Source: Chloroflexota bacterium
GTDB lineage: Bacteria > Chloroflexota > Anaerolineae > B4-G1
Reading direction: 5' to 3'
Assembly: GCA_024232355.1 (NCBI GenBank)
Contig: JAAEPW010000238.1
Location: 20,183-84,182 of the forward strand
Length of the DNA: 64,000 nucleotides
Shown here one piece after another: positions 34,035 through 42,962 of this stretch; the first letter of the stretch is position 1; every line of letters begins with the position of its first letter. The notes below the pieces were generated by a model. The model was not told where the DNA came from, made no database searches, and worked only from the letters and a program-made list of their open reading frames with translations. The translations under genes and the position numbers were made by a program.

Positions 34035-37000
34035 CTACACCACATCCAACATCGCGTACACCTGTCCCACCTCGATCCCCGTCTGATTGCTGGCCTTGTT
34101 CGGGCAAGCAACCACGCACGTCCCGCAGCCCTGGCACAGCACCTCGACCACCTCGGCGTGAGGCGCACCGGTCTCCATCACCCGCGCGCCAAATGGACAA
34201 ACATCCACGCACAGGCCACACGCCGAGCAGCGCTTGGTGTTGACGCTGGCTACGGTGGGCACGGTCTCCAGCGTTGGCTTTGCCAACACCGTCGCCGCCC
34301 GCATCGCCGCACCTTGCGCCTGCGAGATCGTCTCGTCGGCAGCGCGAGGCGAATGGGCCAATCCGCACAAAAAGATGCCGCGCCGCTCAAAGTCCAGCGG
34401 TCGCATCTTGGGGTACTCTTCCTGGAAGAAACCGTTCTTGTCTACCGAGACATCCAGCACGTCGGCCAAGGCCTGATTGTCGTTCGGCTCGACGCCCGTG
34501 CTCAATACCAACAGCCCGGCGTCGATGACCATTTCCTGCCCCGTGATCGGTTCCTTCAATTTGACCGTCACACCGCCCCCGTTCGCCGACACCTGAGGCT
34601 TGTCGGGCAGCTCGTAGCGCACAAAGGTCACGCCCTGGCTGCGGGCCTCCCGATAGTAATCCTCGCGGAAACCATAGGTGCGCATCTCGCGGTAGAGGAC
34701 AAGGACGTTTGCCTGTGGATTCTGCTCCTTGATCTTGAGCGCATTGGCAATCGCCTTGGAGCAGCATACACGGCTGCAATAAGGACGCTCTGGCTCCCGC
34801 GAACCCACACACTGAATCATCACTATGGTGTTCGGGATTTGGTTTCCAGAATCCGCGAGTCGGTGCTCCAACTCTCGCTGCGTGATGACTTGATCGTTCT
34901 GCCCGTAGAGATATTCGGTCGACACAACCTCGTGACCACCCGTGGCAACGATGACTGCACCGTGCTGCAACGTCTCCTTATTCTTCTTATCACCAGGACG
35001 CGCCACTGTGGTCGTAAACTGACCGGCCCATCCAGAGACATCCTCGACCTGAGTCTCACGATACACATTGATGCGCTCGTTGCCCTCCACACCCTCGACC
35101 AACGTTTGCAAAGACGCGGTGGGATCATCCTTTTCCGCCAGCGTATAGCGCAGCTCGCGCAACTGGCCGCCCAACTCGGCGGACTGTTCCACCAAATCGA
35201 CCTCGTACCCCATCTCGGCCAGGTTCAGGGCCGCCGTCATCCCGGCCAATCCGCCGCCGACCACCAACGCTCGCTGGGTTACCTCGTCAGATGTTGGGAG
35301 CACGGGCTTGCGCAGGCGCGCGCTCGCCACACCCATTTCCACCAGGTCTTGGGCCTTGACGTTGGCCCCTGTCCCGTTTCCGTTCCCAGAGTGCGCCCAG
35401 GCAACCTCTCCACGCAGGTTGACCCGCTCCAACAAGCCAGGGTTCAGCCCCACCTCATTCATCATCTGAGCAAAAGCGGGCTCATAAAGGCGGGCCGAGC
35501 ACCCGGCCAGAACCACCCGGTTCAGTTCGTGTTCGGCGACCGCCTGCTTGATCTGCTCCGCGCCGCCATTGAGACAGGCATTATCCAATGATTGCACCAC
35601 TGCCACGTCCCGGAGTCCCTGCGAATGAGCGGTCAGCGCCTCCAGATCAACCACCTCGCCGATATCGCCCCGACAGTCACACAGGAAAACACCCACGCGG
35701 GGCCACGCTTCCGCCTCCCCTCCCTTCAGAGAGGGGTCGGGGGAGGGTAAACTTTCCACCACAGGTTCTCCCAACAAACGAGCGGCCTGGGCTGCCACCG
35801 CGGATGCCTCGACCACCGTTTCGGGAATATCCTTCGGCTCGCGGAACGCCCCGCCGACCAAAATGCCCGGCTGCGAACTCGCACTGGGCGCGAACGTGTC
35901 CGTCACACAAAAACCGTACGCGTTCATCTCGACGCCCAACGCCTGCCCCAACTGCCGGAATCCCACCGGCGGCGCAAAACCGACCGACAGCACCACCATG
36001 TCGAAATCCTCTTCCTTGATGTCGCCGCTTTCAGTCACGTAATTCAACATCAGGTTTCGCGTCTGTTGGTACTGGTGGACCGACGAAACCATACACCGCC
36101 GGTACGTCACACCGGGCAGCGACTCGACGCCGTCGAAATACTCGTCAAAGTCCTTGCCGTGCGCTCGAATGTCCATAAAATAGACGGTCACGTCCAGGTC
36201 GGGCTGAATTTTCTTGGCGACCGCCACCTGCTTGGCCGTGTACATACAACAGACCGAGGAACAGTACCCGCATTCGACCGAGTCATCCCGCGATCCAACG
36301 CATTGAATAAAGGCCACCCGGCGAGGTGTCTGCCCATCCGAGGGGCGCACGACGGTAGCCCCCGTAGAACCCGCGATGCTGACCATCCGCTCGAACTGAA
36401 TGCTGCTCAACACGTTGTCATAGTGACCAAAACCGTACTCGCCTTTTAGACGCGCGTCAAACGGCTCAAAACCGGGGCTGAGAACAACCGCCCCCACGTT
36501 GATTTCGGCCTCGGTCCCCGCCATCTCCAACTCGACCGCCTGCGCGGGGCAAGCCTCGACGCACTTGCCGCAGCGGGTGCAATACTCCATATCAATGACG
36601 TATGCCGGAGGGATCGCCCGCACTGGCGGACGGTAGATCGCCTTTCCGCTGTCCAGGTCACCCTCGTACCGGTCGGGCCGCGCCTCTGGGCAAACCTGAG
36701 CGCAGAGCCCGCAGTTGTTGCACAGATCCACACGCACGTGGCGCGGCTTGTGGCGCACCGTCACGGTAAAATCACCTGCCTCCCCGGTCACACCCGCAAC
36801 TTCAGAGTAGGGCAATATCTCAATGTTCTGGTGCAAGTCGCACTCGATGGACGGGCAATAGGCCGCCCGCCCAGGCAACATCAAGCAAAGCCCGCAGGAA
36901 TTGGTAGGAAACGTCAGGTCCAACAGGTGCATCGAACCGCCGATGCCCGGCGCGGTATCTAACAAATAGACCTTGTGCCCCGCCTCGGCCAACAGCAGCG

Positions 37001-37076
37001 CCGACTGCATCCCACTGATACCGGCTCCAACGATCAAAACGGATTGATTTGAGTGCATTTCTTTGCTATCGGTCAT
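34035..37076 (-). CDS. hdrA: Two-module fused HdrA (HdrA-6)
   Basis: This 1013-residue protein has module 1 (FAD site VLIVGAGISGMQSALLLAEAG, ferredoxins CNNCGLCAQVCP and CTRCGKCVEACP, QCVGSRDDSVECGYCSSVCC) and module 2 from GVFLCDCRGDIGEVV (about residue 475), with a second FAD site and C-terminal CSACGLCVDVCP and CQGCGTCVVACP. Between them is a Pro/Gly/Ser-rich linker encoded by a palindromic GC-rich stretch (35714-35747). GAGG precedes ATG 37076, which overlaps the stop of a small gene (ATGA). HdrB and HdrC genes lie upstream at 37.9-39.3 kb, so it likely forms an HdrABC complex with them, interrupted by a nucleotidyltransferase pair. Confidence 0.9.
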   Translation of the reverse strand: MTDSKEMHSNQSVLIVGAGISGMQSALLLAEAGHKVYLLDTAPGIGGSMHLLDLTFPTNSCGLCLMLPGRAAYCPSIECDLHQNIEILPYSEVAGVTGEAGDFTVTVRHKPRHVRVDLCNNCGLCAQVCPEARPDRYEGDLDSGKAIYRPPVRAIPPAYVIDMEYCTRCGKCVEACPAQAVELEMAGTEAEINVGAVVLSPGFEPFDARLKGEYGFGHYDNVLSSIQFERMVSIAGSTGATVVRPSDGQTPRRVAFIQCVGSRDDSVECGYCSSVCCMYTAKQVAVAKKIQPDLDVTVYFMDIRAHGKDFDEYFDGVESLPGVTYRRCMVSSVHQYQQTRNLMLNYVTESGDIKEEDFDMVVLSVGFAPPVGFRQLGQALGVEMNAYGFCVTDTFAPSASSQPGILVGGAFREPKDIPETVVEASAVAAQAARLLGEPVVESLPSPDPSLKGGEAEAWPRVGVFLCDCRGDIGEVVDLEALTAHSQGLRDVAVVQSLDNACLNGGAEQIKQAVAEHELNRVVLAGCSARLYEPAFAQMMNEVGLNPGLLERVNLRGEVAWAHSGNGNGTGANVKAQDLVEMGVASARLRKPVLPTSDEVTQRALVVGGGLAGMTAALNLAEMGYEVDLVEQSAELGGQLRELRYTLAEKDDPTASLQTLVEGVEGNERINVYRETQVEDVSGWAGQFTTTVARPGDKKNKETLQHGAVIVATGGHEVVSTEYLYGQNDQVITQRELEHRLADSGNQIPNTIVMIQCVGSREPERPYCSRVCCSKAIANALKIKEQNPQANVLVLYREMRTYGFREDYYREARSQGVTFVRYELPDKPQVSANGGGVTVKLKEPITGQEMVIDAGLLVLSTGVEPNDNQALADVLDVSVDKNGFFQEEYPKMRPLDFERRGIFLCGLAHSPRAADETISQAQGAAMRAATVLAKPTLETVPTVASVNTKRCSACGLCVDVCPFGARVMETGAPHAEVVEVLCQGCGTCVVACPNKASNQTGIEVGQVYAMLDVV
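35714..35747. repeat. GC-rich palindromic insert in the HdrA-6 linker
   Basis: CCTCCCC (35714-35720) pairs with GGGGAGG (35740-35746), and an inner CCCT/AGGG pair lies around CAGAG. The element codes for a Ser/Pro/Gly-rich linker between the two HdrA modules. It resembles mobile REP-like palindromes and is absent from the other HdrA linkers here. Confidence 0.7.
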
Positions 37077-37285
37077 AATTCCTCACGTATTATATGTCCA
37101 AGTTTGTTATCTGAAACTGATCTGTCTTTCCACTGCCCTTTTGGCAGCAACATACGCATCCGCTCGACAATTGCTACTTTATCTTCCCAAGACAATGCCG
37201 CCAGTATGCGTCTTTGCCGTAACTTGGCCGACAGAATATCAGAAATATCGGGATAAACCCGTTCCACAACCCTGCTCCTATCCAT
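37073..37285 (-). CDS. Small protein of unknown function paired with a nucleotidyltransferase
   Basis: The 70-residue protein is basic and predicted helical (SDILSAKLRQRRILAALSWEDKVAIVERMRML). It overlaps the upstream nucleotidyltransferase gene by 8 nt and the hdrA-6 start by ATGA, so it is translated with both. I do not recognise a domain. Partnership with the nucleotidyltransferase is suggested only by the overlap; a toxin-antitoxin-like pair is possible but unproven. Confidence 0.6.
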   Translation of the reverse strand: MDRSRVVERVYPDISDILSAKLRQRRILAALSWEDKVAIVERMRMLLPKGQWKDRSVSDNKLGHIIREEL

Positions 37286-37814
37286 CTACTGTGTTCAGAA
37301 ATCGTTGTTGAAAGCTTTCCCACTGCACCGTTAAATCATGGCGCAAAACAATATCATCCAAAACAGATTGATTGATTACACTGTGCTCGAAAAACTGGAT
37401 CAAGCGAGCGTGATCCTTTGGACGCCCCGTCTCTAACATGACGGCGGCCAAGTATTCTGCGCTCAAAACACGGGTGGATGTTGAGCCAAACTCAACGTCA
37501 AGAGATTGATCCAAGGCTTCTTCTATCAACTCGTTATACACGGGCAAAAACTGCACCGGCCAACCTTCGATGACAACGCTCTCTCCCTGCGGCACATAAC
37601 CATCCTGAGCAAGACGAGTGTAAATTGGCGTAATCAAAACAAGTCCCGATAGAGATGGTAAATAAGAATCCGCAGGCAGCACCACAAAAATATCGAGATC
37701 AAAAGTCTGAATCGGCTCTATGTACCGCGTCGCCGCAATCGCGCCACCGATCGCATAGCGCCCAATAACGCCATCCTTCTCTAATTGATTGATAACTGCC
37801 AATGTCTTTTCCAT
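37278..37814 (-). CDS. Nucleotidyltransferase-like protein (AbiEii/DUF6036 type)
   Basis: The 178-residue protein begins with an NTase fold: YAIGGAIAATRYIEPIQTFDLDIFVVLP contains the GG and DxD (DLDI) signatures of pol-beta-type nucleotidyltransferases. The C-terminal helical part has EYLAAVMLETGRPKDHARL, common in AbiEii-like and DUF6036 proteins, where a Lys-Asp follows the substrate loop. Such proteins can act as toxins, tRNA- or protein-modifying enzymes. It is out of place metabolically, set between hdrB and hdrA-6 and A+T-richer, so it looks like a cargo pair inserted with its 70-residue partner. Confidence 0.75.
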   Translation of the reverse strand: MEKTLAVINQLEKDGVIGRYAIGGAIAATRYIEPIQTFDLDIFVVLPADSYLPSLSGLVLITPIYTRLAQDGYVPQGESVVIEGWPVQFLPVYNELIEEALDQSLDVEFGSTSTRVLSAEYLAAVMLETGRPKDHARLIQFFEHSVINQSVLDDIVLRHDLTVQWESFQQRFLNTVDG

Positions 37815-37852
37815 CGTGTAAACACCGAAAATAGTTCAACGGATAATCAATA

Positions 37853-38734
37853 TCAAAGCAGATTCCGCTCTTTGAGCAACGGACGCGGGTCAATAGTGTG
37901 CTTGCCAAACATCTTGCCAGCGTCAGACCAACCAAAGGCCAGCGCTACCAACTCGGTAAAGTACAAGACCGGCAGCTTTTTGGACGCCTCTGCCCGCGCG
38001 TCCAAGTTGATCTGACAAATGCCGCAGGCAGCAGCGATGCAGTCCGCCCCGGCCTCGATAGCCCCTTCGACGAGCTTGGTCGACAGGTCCGTGACCACCG
38101 CGCCCATCGGAAAGGTCATACTCGCCCCGCAGCAATCGACCTTGTACGACCAATCCACGGGCGTCGCGCCCACAGCCTCGATCAGATCGTCCATCGCCGT
38201 GGGGTGCTCAGGATCGTCCCACCCCGTCTTTTCTGGGGGACGCACCAAGACACAGCCATAGTACGACGCCACCTTTAACCCCTTTAGGGGCTTGGTCACC
38301 TTGGCCTTGAATGTCTCAATATCCAGATCGTTTCTAAAGACGTCCAGAATATGGCGGGGGCGTCCCTGACCCTTGTACTCAAAGCCCAGCAGCCCCTCCA
38401 TCTTTTGCCGCCATTTCTCATCCTCGCGAAAGGCGTTATCGGCGGACATGCTGTTCTGGTAACAGGCCGGGCAGGGGATGACGACGTCCAATCCTGCTTC
38501 CTGAGCCAACGCCACGTTGCGCCCCGGCAACGACAGCGACAGCTCGTGATTGAGGCTGTGCGCCGACGAAGCCCCGCAACAACTCCAATCCTCCAGATCC
38601 AACAATTCGATTCCCACAGCTTTGCAGACGACCCTGGAGGAATGGTCAAACTCGATCGACGTTCCCTCCGCCGTGCAGCCGGGGTAGTATGAATACTTGA
38701 TCGCCTCACTCGGATGTTTGTTATCCGCTCTCAC
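37853..38734 (-). CDS. hdrB: Heterodisulfide reductase subunit B (HdrB)
   Basis: This 293-residue protein is a standard HdrB: KYSYYPGCTAEG and SCCGASSAHS with CPACYQNS make the first CCG domain, and SYYGCVLVRP, DCCGASMTFP and CGICQINLD the second. These bind the two noncubane 4Fe-4S clusters that cleave disulfide or pass electron pairs. It overlaps hdrC by 14 nt, which couples the pair. With hdrA-6 downstream and hdrC upstream it forms an HdrABC set. In a bacterium without coenzyme M/B the true substrate is unknown. Confidence 0.92.
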   Translation of the reverse strand: MRADNKHPSEAIKYSYYPGCTAEGTSIEFDHSSRVVCKAVGIELLDLEDWSCCGASSAHSLNHELSLSLPGRNVALAQEAGLDVVIPCPACYQNSMSADNAFREDEKWRQKMEGLLGFEYKGQGRPRHILDVFRNDLDIETFKAKVTKPLKGLKVASYYGCVLVRPPEKTGWDDPEHPTAMDDLIEAVGATPVDWSYKVDCCGASMTFPMGAVVTDLSTKLVEGAIEAGADCIAAACGICQINLDARAEASKKLPVLYFTELVALAFGWSDAGKMFGKHTIDPRPLLKERNLL

Positions 38735-39311
38735 GGGCAGCCTCCTCGTACAACTTTTTCACCTCTTCCATTCGCTTGACCCGCTCCGGTATGAGCCCAA
38801 ACTTGCCTTTGAAAAAGATACCCGCGCCCATCTTGATATCGGGGATCAAGCCACGGAACAGAGCCTCGGGACCTCCTTGGAAAAAGCTCAAAGCTTTGAA
38901 CTCGGCCACCAACCCCACCTCGTACACCCGCCCCAACAGCTTGATGTTGTCGAGAAAAGCACGGTGCAGCGCGTAAATGGCTGGTTCTGGCTTGTACTCG
39001 CCCGCCTGCGCCATCTGCCGCAGCACGTCCATCACCGGGGCCAACCGGATGTGATTCGGGCAGCGAGTGCCGCACGTCTCGCAGGCCACGCACATCCAGA
39101 TCGCCTTGCTGCCAAGCACCTGATCCTTTTGGCCCAACTGGATCATGCGCAACAACTGGGCTGGCTTGTAGTCCATCGCGTACGCCGTCGGGCAACCGGC
39201 CGTGCATTTTTGGCAATAATAACACCCATGAACATCCTCGCCGCTATGCTCTCGCACAGCGTCTTTGAACGTGAGATCGACCTCAGCCGCTTTACCTACG
39301 GCAATCGTCAT
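38721..39311 (-). CDS. hdrC: Heterodisulfide reductase subunit C (HdrC)
   Basis: The 196-residue ferredoxin-type protein has CYYCQKCTAGCP and CVACETCGTRCP, the HdrC dicluster pattern, followed by a long helical C-terminus. GGGAGG sits just upstream of ATG 39311. HdrC relays electrons between HdrA and HdrB. It starts 15 nt after the GNAT gene and overlaps hdrB, fixing its partner. Confidence 0.92.
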   Translation of the reverse strand: MTIAVGKAAEVDLTFKDAVREHSGEDVHGCYYCQKCTAGCPTAYAMDYKPAQLLRMIQLGQKDQVLGSKAIWMCVACETCGTRCPNHIRLAPVMDVLRQMAQAGEYKPEPAIYALHRAFLDNIKLLGRVYEVGLVAEFKALSFFQGGPEALFRGLIPDIKMGAGIFFKGKFGLIPERVKRMEEVKKLYEEAARESG

Positions 39312-39326
39312 TGTTTCCTCCCACAA

Positions 39327-39899
39327 CTAGAACTCTCCTGAATGATCCACCAGCCGAAAGACCAAGACCGCCATATCCAGGGTCTCGTCGTTGCCGGTGA
39401 TAAAATAGTCGCTCAACGTCACCTCGTGCTGGAATCCCAAGTCCTGGAAAGCCTTGATCACCCGGCCCTGAGTCGTCACGATCTCGGTATACATCTGCTG
39501 CAAACCCACACGACGGCCAATTTCGATCAGAGTACGCAGCATCAACGTGCCGATACCCTGGCGGCGATAGGATCGATCGAGAAAAATACGCACCCAGGCC
39601 AAATGGCGATGATAGCGCTCCCGAAAGTGCAGGGTCGCGTCGCCCACGATCTTGTCGTCCACAACTGCGACCAGGGGAAAGACCTTTTCCAGGTTCAGGT
39701 TATCCACCCACCCCTCGACTACAGCCGGATCGCCCGCGTCATCTCGAAAATACCCCAGATCCTGTTTAGAGGCCCGAGCAAAGAGATCAACCAGATCCCC
39801 TTTATCCTCTTTAGACAGTGGGCGCAACAATAGCCGGGCGCCACTGGGCAGCGTCTTGACCTTGCGATAACGCGCCAACTGTTCCCATATATCTCCCAT
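39327..39899 (-). CDS. GNAT-family N-acetyltransferase
   Basis: The 190-residue protein has the GNAT fold: RLLLRPLSKEDKGDLVDLF at the start, FLDRSYRRQGIGTLMLRTLIEIG (the acetyl-CoA pyrophosphate loop, RRQGIG) and LGFQHEVTLSDYF near the end. GGAGGT precedes ATG 39899 by five bases; the frame is open further upstream but there is no reason to extend it. The substrate is unknown. It lies between two Hdr gene sets, so it may modify an Hdr subunit or merely be carried in the operon. Confidence 0.85.
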   Translation of the reverse strand: MGDIWEQLARYRKVKTLPSGARLLLRPLSKEDKGDLVDLFARASKQDLGYFRDDAGDPAVVEGWVDNLNLEKVFPLVAVVDDKIVGDATLHFRERYHRHLAWVRIFLDRSYRRQGIGTLMLRTLIEIGRRVGLQQMYTEIVTTQGRVIKAFQDLGFQHEVTLSDYFITGNDETLDMAVLVFRLVDHSGEF

Positions 39900-39947
39900 C
39901 TCGACCTCCTTTCCTCGACTTGCGTTGTTTCTGAACAACGCCCAACT

Positions 39948-41651
39948 CTACCAACTGATCACGTCGGCCATCGCCAAAATCTGTTCTACCGACCAATTAT
40001 GTATCTGGCCTGCTTTGTTGGGGCAGGCCACCACGCAAGCTCCGCAATTCTGGCACAGCGCTGCGTTGATCGTGATGACGCCGCGCAATGGATCAACCGC
40101 CCGCGCATCGTAGGGGCACGCTCCCACGCACACGCCGCACCCAGAGCACAACTCTTCGACGACATACGCCACGGTCGGCTCTTGAATCATCTCATCGTGA
40201 GAAAAGAGTTGTAGCACTTTGGCCGCCGCGCCCGAGGCCTGAGACACCGTCTCTGGGATGTCCTTTGGCCCTTGCACCGCTCCGGCCAGATAAATCCCCG
40301 CCGTCAAGCTTTCGACCGGACGCAGCTTGGGATGCGCCTCGTTGAAAAAGTTATTCTGGTCGATGCCCACCCGCAGCGTTTGAGCCAATTCTGGCGCGTC
40401 AGGATCGGGCGCCATCGGCGTTGCCAGCACCACCAAATCAGCGGCTACTTCCACCGTCTGGCCGCTCAACGTGTCAGCACCCCATACGATCGTTTTTTCT
40501 CCGTGCCGAAAAACTTTGCTCACCTTGCCCCGCAGGTACAGGATGTCCTGTTCCTCCATCGCTCGCTGGACGAATTCGTCATACCCCTTGCCAGCCGAGC
40601 GAATGTCAATGTAGAAAACGTACGCCTGGCCTTCTGGCACGCGCTCCTTGAACAAAGTCGCTTGCTTGGCAACGTACATACAGCACACCTTGGAGCAGTA
40701 AGGCACACCGCGCTCCGGATCACGGGAGCCGGCGCATTGGACGAACACCACCTCGCGGGGAACCTTGCCATCAGAAGGACGCTTGGGGACAGCACCGTTT
40801 TGCAGCATATTTTCGAACGTCAGTCCATCCACTGCATCGGGAATCAGTCCGCCGCCGTACTCTGGCAGCCGTTCCTGCGGGTATGGAGACCAACCCGTAG
40901 TCACGATGATCGCGCCCACGCTCTGACTTGTTTCCTCGCCTACTTGTGTACCCGCTATCTCTACCTCGAAATTCCCCACATACCCTTCGACTTTTTGCAC
41001 CTGTGCGCTCGTCAATACCCGGATATTGGGATGGTTGAGCACTTGATCGACCTTATCCTGCAAAAGGCCCGGCGCAGCATCGAAATTGAGATACGTGCCG
41101 CTGAGTTGTGCCATCCTGCCGCCCAAGTGGTCTTCCCGCTCGACCAGAACCACCGGATAGCCCGCGTCGGCGATATCCAACGCAACCTGCATACCGGCGA
41201 CTCCGCCGCCAACGACCATCGCGCGCTTGGTCAACGGCATGCTGAAAGGCTCCAATTCCTCATCTAGCGAGGCTCGTTCCACGAGGGTCTGTACAACCTG
41301 GAGCGCCTTTTCCGTAGCAGAATCTGGATCCTGTTGGTGAACCCACGAACACTGCTCGCGGATATTGGCGATTTCGCACCGGTAAGGATTCATCCCCGCT
41401 CCCGATGCCGTCCCTCGAAAAGTTTTTTCGTGCATCGCCGGAGAGCAAGCGGCTACCACCACGCCGTCCAGGTCGCGCTTTTGAATCGCGTCCCTCAGCA
41501 AGCGCTGCCCCGGTTCGGAGCACATGTACGTGTAATCCTTGGAATAGACGACATCTGGGTGCTCGCGAATCTCTTTGGTGACCCCTTTGACGTCTACCGT
41601 ACCCGCGATATTGACACCACAATGACAAATAAATACTCCGATTCGACTCAT
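39948..41651 (-). CDS. hdrA: HdrA second-module protein (HdrA-7)
   Basis: This 567-residue protein matches the second module of the fused HdrAs. It opens GVFICHCGVNIAGTV, has FAD site MVVGGGVAGMQVALDIADAG (about residue 147), QCAGSRDPERGVPYCSKVCC and two C-terminal 4Fe-4S motifs CSGCGVCVGACP and CQNCGACVVACP. It starts 3 nt after HdrA-8, whose C-terminus ends just where the first module of HdrA-6 ends. The pair therefore equals one two-module HdrA split in its linker (435 + 567 residues versus 1013 fused). It serves the HdrB/HdrC set at 43.0-44.3 kb. Confidence 0.9.
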   Translation of the reverse strand: MSRIGVFICHCGVNIAGTVDVKGVTKEIREHPDVVYSKDYTYMCSEPGQRLLRDAIQKRDLDGVVVAACSPAMHEKTFRGTASGAGMNPYRCEIANIREQCSWVHQQDPDSATEKALQVVQTLVERASLDEELEPFSMPLTKRAMVVGGGVAGMQVALDIADAGYPVVLVEREDHLGGRMAQLSGTYLNFDAAPGLLQDKVDQVLNHPNIRVLTSAQVQKVEGYVGNFEVEIAGTQVGEETSQSVGAIIVTTGWSPYPQERLPEYGGGLIPDAVDGLTFENMLQNGAVPKRPSDGKVPREVVFVQCAGSRDPERGVPYCSKVCCMYVAKQATLFKERVPEGQAYVFYIDIRSAGKGYDEFVQRAMEEQDILYLRGKVSKVFRHGEKTIVWGADTLSGQTVEVAADLVVLATPMAPDPDAPELAQTLRVGIDQNNFFNEAHPKLRPVESLTAGIYLAGAVQGPKDIPETVSQASGAAAKVLQLFSHDEMIQEPTVAYVVEELCSGCGVCVGACPYDARAVDPLRGVITINAALCQNCGACVVACPNKAGQIHNWSVEQILAMADVISW

Positions 41652-41654
41652 TTA

Positions 41655-42962
41655 CTACGCCTCATTCACCGCGCGCGTCTGGGCAGCCCCGAACATTGTC
41701 AACACTTTGGCAGAAGCTCCCGATGCCTGCGCCACCGTCTCTGGAATGTCCCTCGGACCAAGGCCCACACCGGCCAAAAACACGCCCGCCATCTGGCTCT
41801 CCACCGGCGACATCTCTGTATTTGATGAAATGTAAAAGCCGGATTCGTCCACATCGATGCCCAGCATATCGGCGACCCGGCGACTCTTTCCATGGGATAC
41901 AATCGCCGCAGCCACGACCACCATATCAGCCGCAATCTCTATCTTTTGATTGGTCAGCGTATCCGCGCCCCACACCATCAACTTGCCATTCTGTGGAAAA
42001 ACTTTGGACACACGTCCCCGAATGTAAATCGTCCGCTCTTCCTCCATCGCCCGTGTGACAAATTCTTCATAGCCCTTGCCACCAGCCCGGACGTCCATAT
42101 AGAACACGTACACCTGTCCTTCGTGGACGCGATGCTTGTAGAGGATGGCATGCTTGGCGGTGTACATGCAGCAGATCTTGGAGCAGTATGGCACACCGTG
42201 TTCTGGGTTACGCGAGCCCGCGCACTGGATAAAGACAATCTCCTTGGGCACTGTGTCATCCGAGGGACGGCGCACCTCGCCCCCGGTCGGCCCGGAGGCG
42301 GAAAGCAGCCGCTCGAATTCCAAACCATTGAGTACATCCGGGTGCGAGCCATAGCCATAGGCCTGCACCGCCTCTTCCGCGTACAGGTCGTAGCCCGTGG
42401 CGACGACGATGGCTCCTACCTCGACCTCTAGGGTTTCGGGTTCCATATCATAGTCGATGGCCTGAATCCTGCACCGTCCCGCACATTTGCCGCAGTCTGT
42501 GCAAGCGTCCCGGTCCAGCCGGTAGACCGCCGGTACTGCCTGCGGCGAGGGGATATAGATCGCGCTGCGTTCGGCCAACCCACAATTAAACTCGCTGGGC
42601 ACTCGAACCTCGCAAACCTTGGCACAGGCACCGCACGCCGTGCATTTCGTCTCGTCCACGTAACGGGGGTGGCGCAGAATCTGTACCCGAAAATCGCCCG
42701 CTTGACCTTCCACAGCCGTGACTTCGCTGAGGGTGAGCAAGCGGATTTTGCCGTGCTGCCCCACCTCAACCATACGTGGAGTCATAATGCACTGGGAACA
42801 GTCCAGCGTCGGAAAGGTCTCAGAGAGTTGCGCCATGTGCCCACCGATGGCCGGTCCTTTCTCGACCAGGATGACCTCATAGCCGCTATTGGCAATGTCC
42901 AGAGCGGCCTGCATCCCGCTGATTCCAGCGCCGATTACTAACGCCCGATAGTTCATAGTCAT
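41655..42962 (-). CDS. hdrA: HdrA first-module protein (HdrA-8)
   Basis: The 435-residue protein has FAD site ALVIGAGISGMQAALDIANSG, the HdrA-specific FPTLDCSQCIMTPRMVEVGQHG, ferredoxins CTACGACAKVC and CTDCGKCAGRC, and the downstream QCAGSRNPEHGVPYCSKICC and GPRDIPETVAQASGASAKVL segments. It ends before the GVFxCxC segment that starts the second module. The ATG overlaps the hdrB-2 stop (TGATG); a second ATG two codons in is also possible. It forms with HdrA-7, HdrB-2 and HdrC-2 a complete HdrABC set next to folD/acsE. Confidence 0.9.
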   Translation of the reverse strand: MTMNYRALVIGAGISGMQAALDIANSGYEVILVEKGPAIGGHMAQLSETFPTLDCSQCIMTPRMVEVGQHGKIRLLTLSEVTAVEGQAGDFRVQILRHPRYVDETKCTACGACAKVCEVRVPSEFNCGLAERSAIYIPSPQAVPAVYRLDRDACTDCGKCAGRCRIQAIDYDMEPETLEVEVGAIVVATGYDLYAEEAVQAYGYGSHPDVLNGLEFERLLSASGPTGGEVRRPSDDTVPKEIVFIQCAGSRNPEHGVPYCSKICCMYTAKHAILYKHRVHEGQVYVFYMDVRAGGKGYEEFVTRAMEEERTIYIRGRVSKVFPQNGKLMVWGADTLTNQKIEIAADMVVVAAAIVSHGKSRRVADMLGIDVDESGFYISSNTEMSPVESQMAGVFLAGVGLGPRDIPETVAQASGASAKVLTMFGAAQTRAVNEA

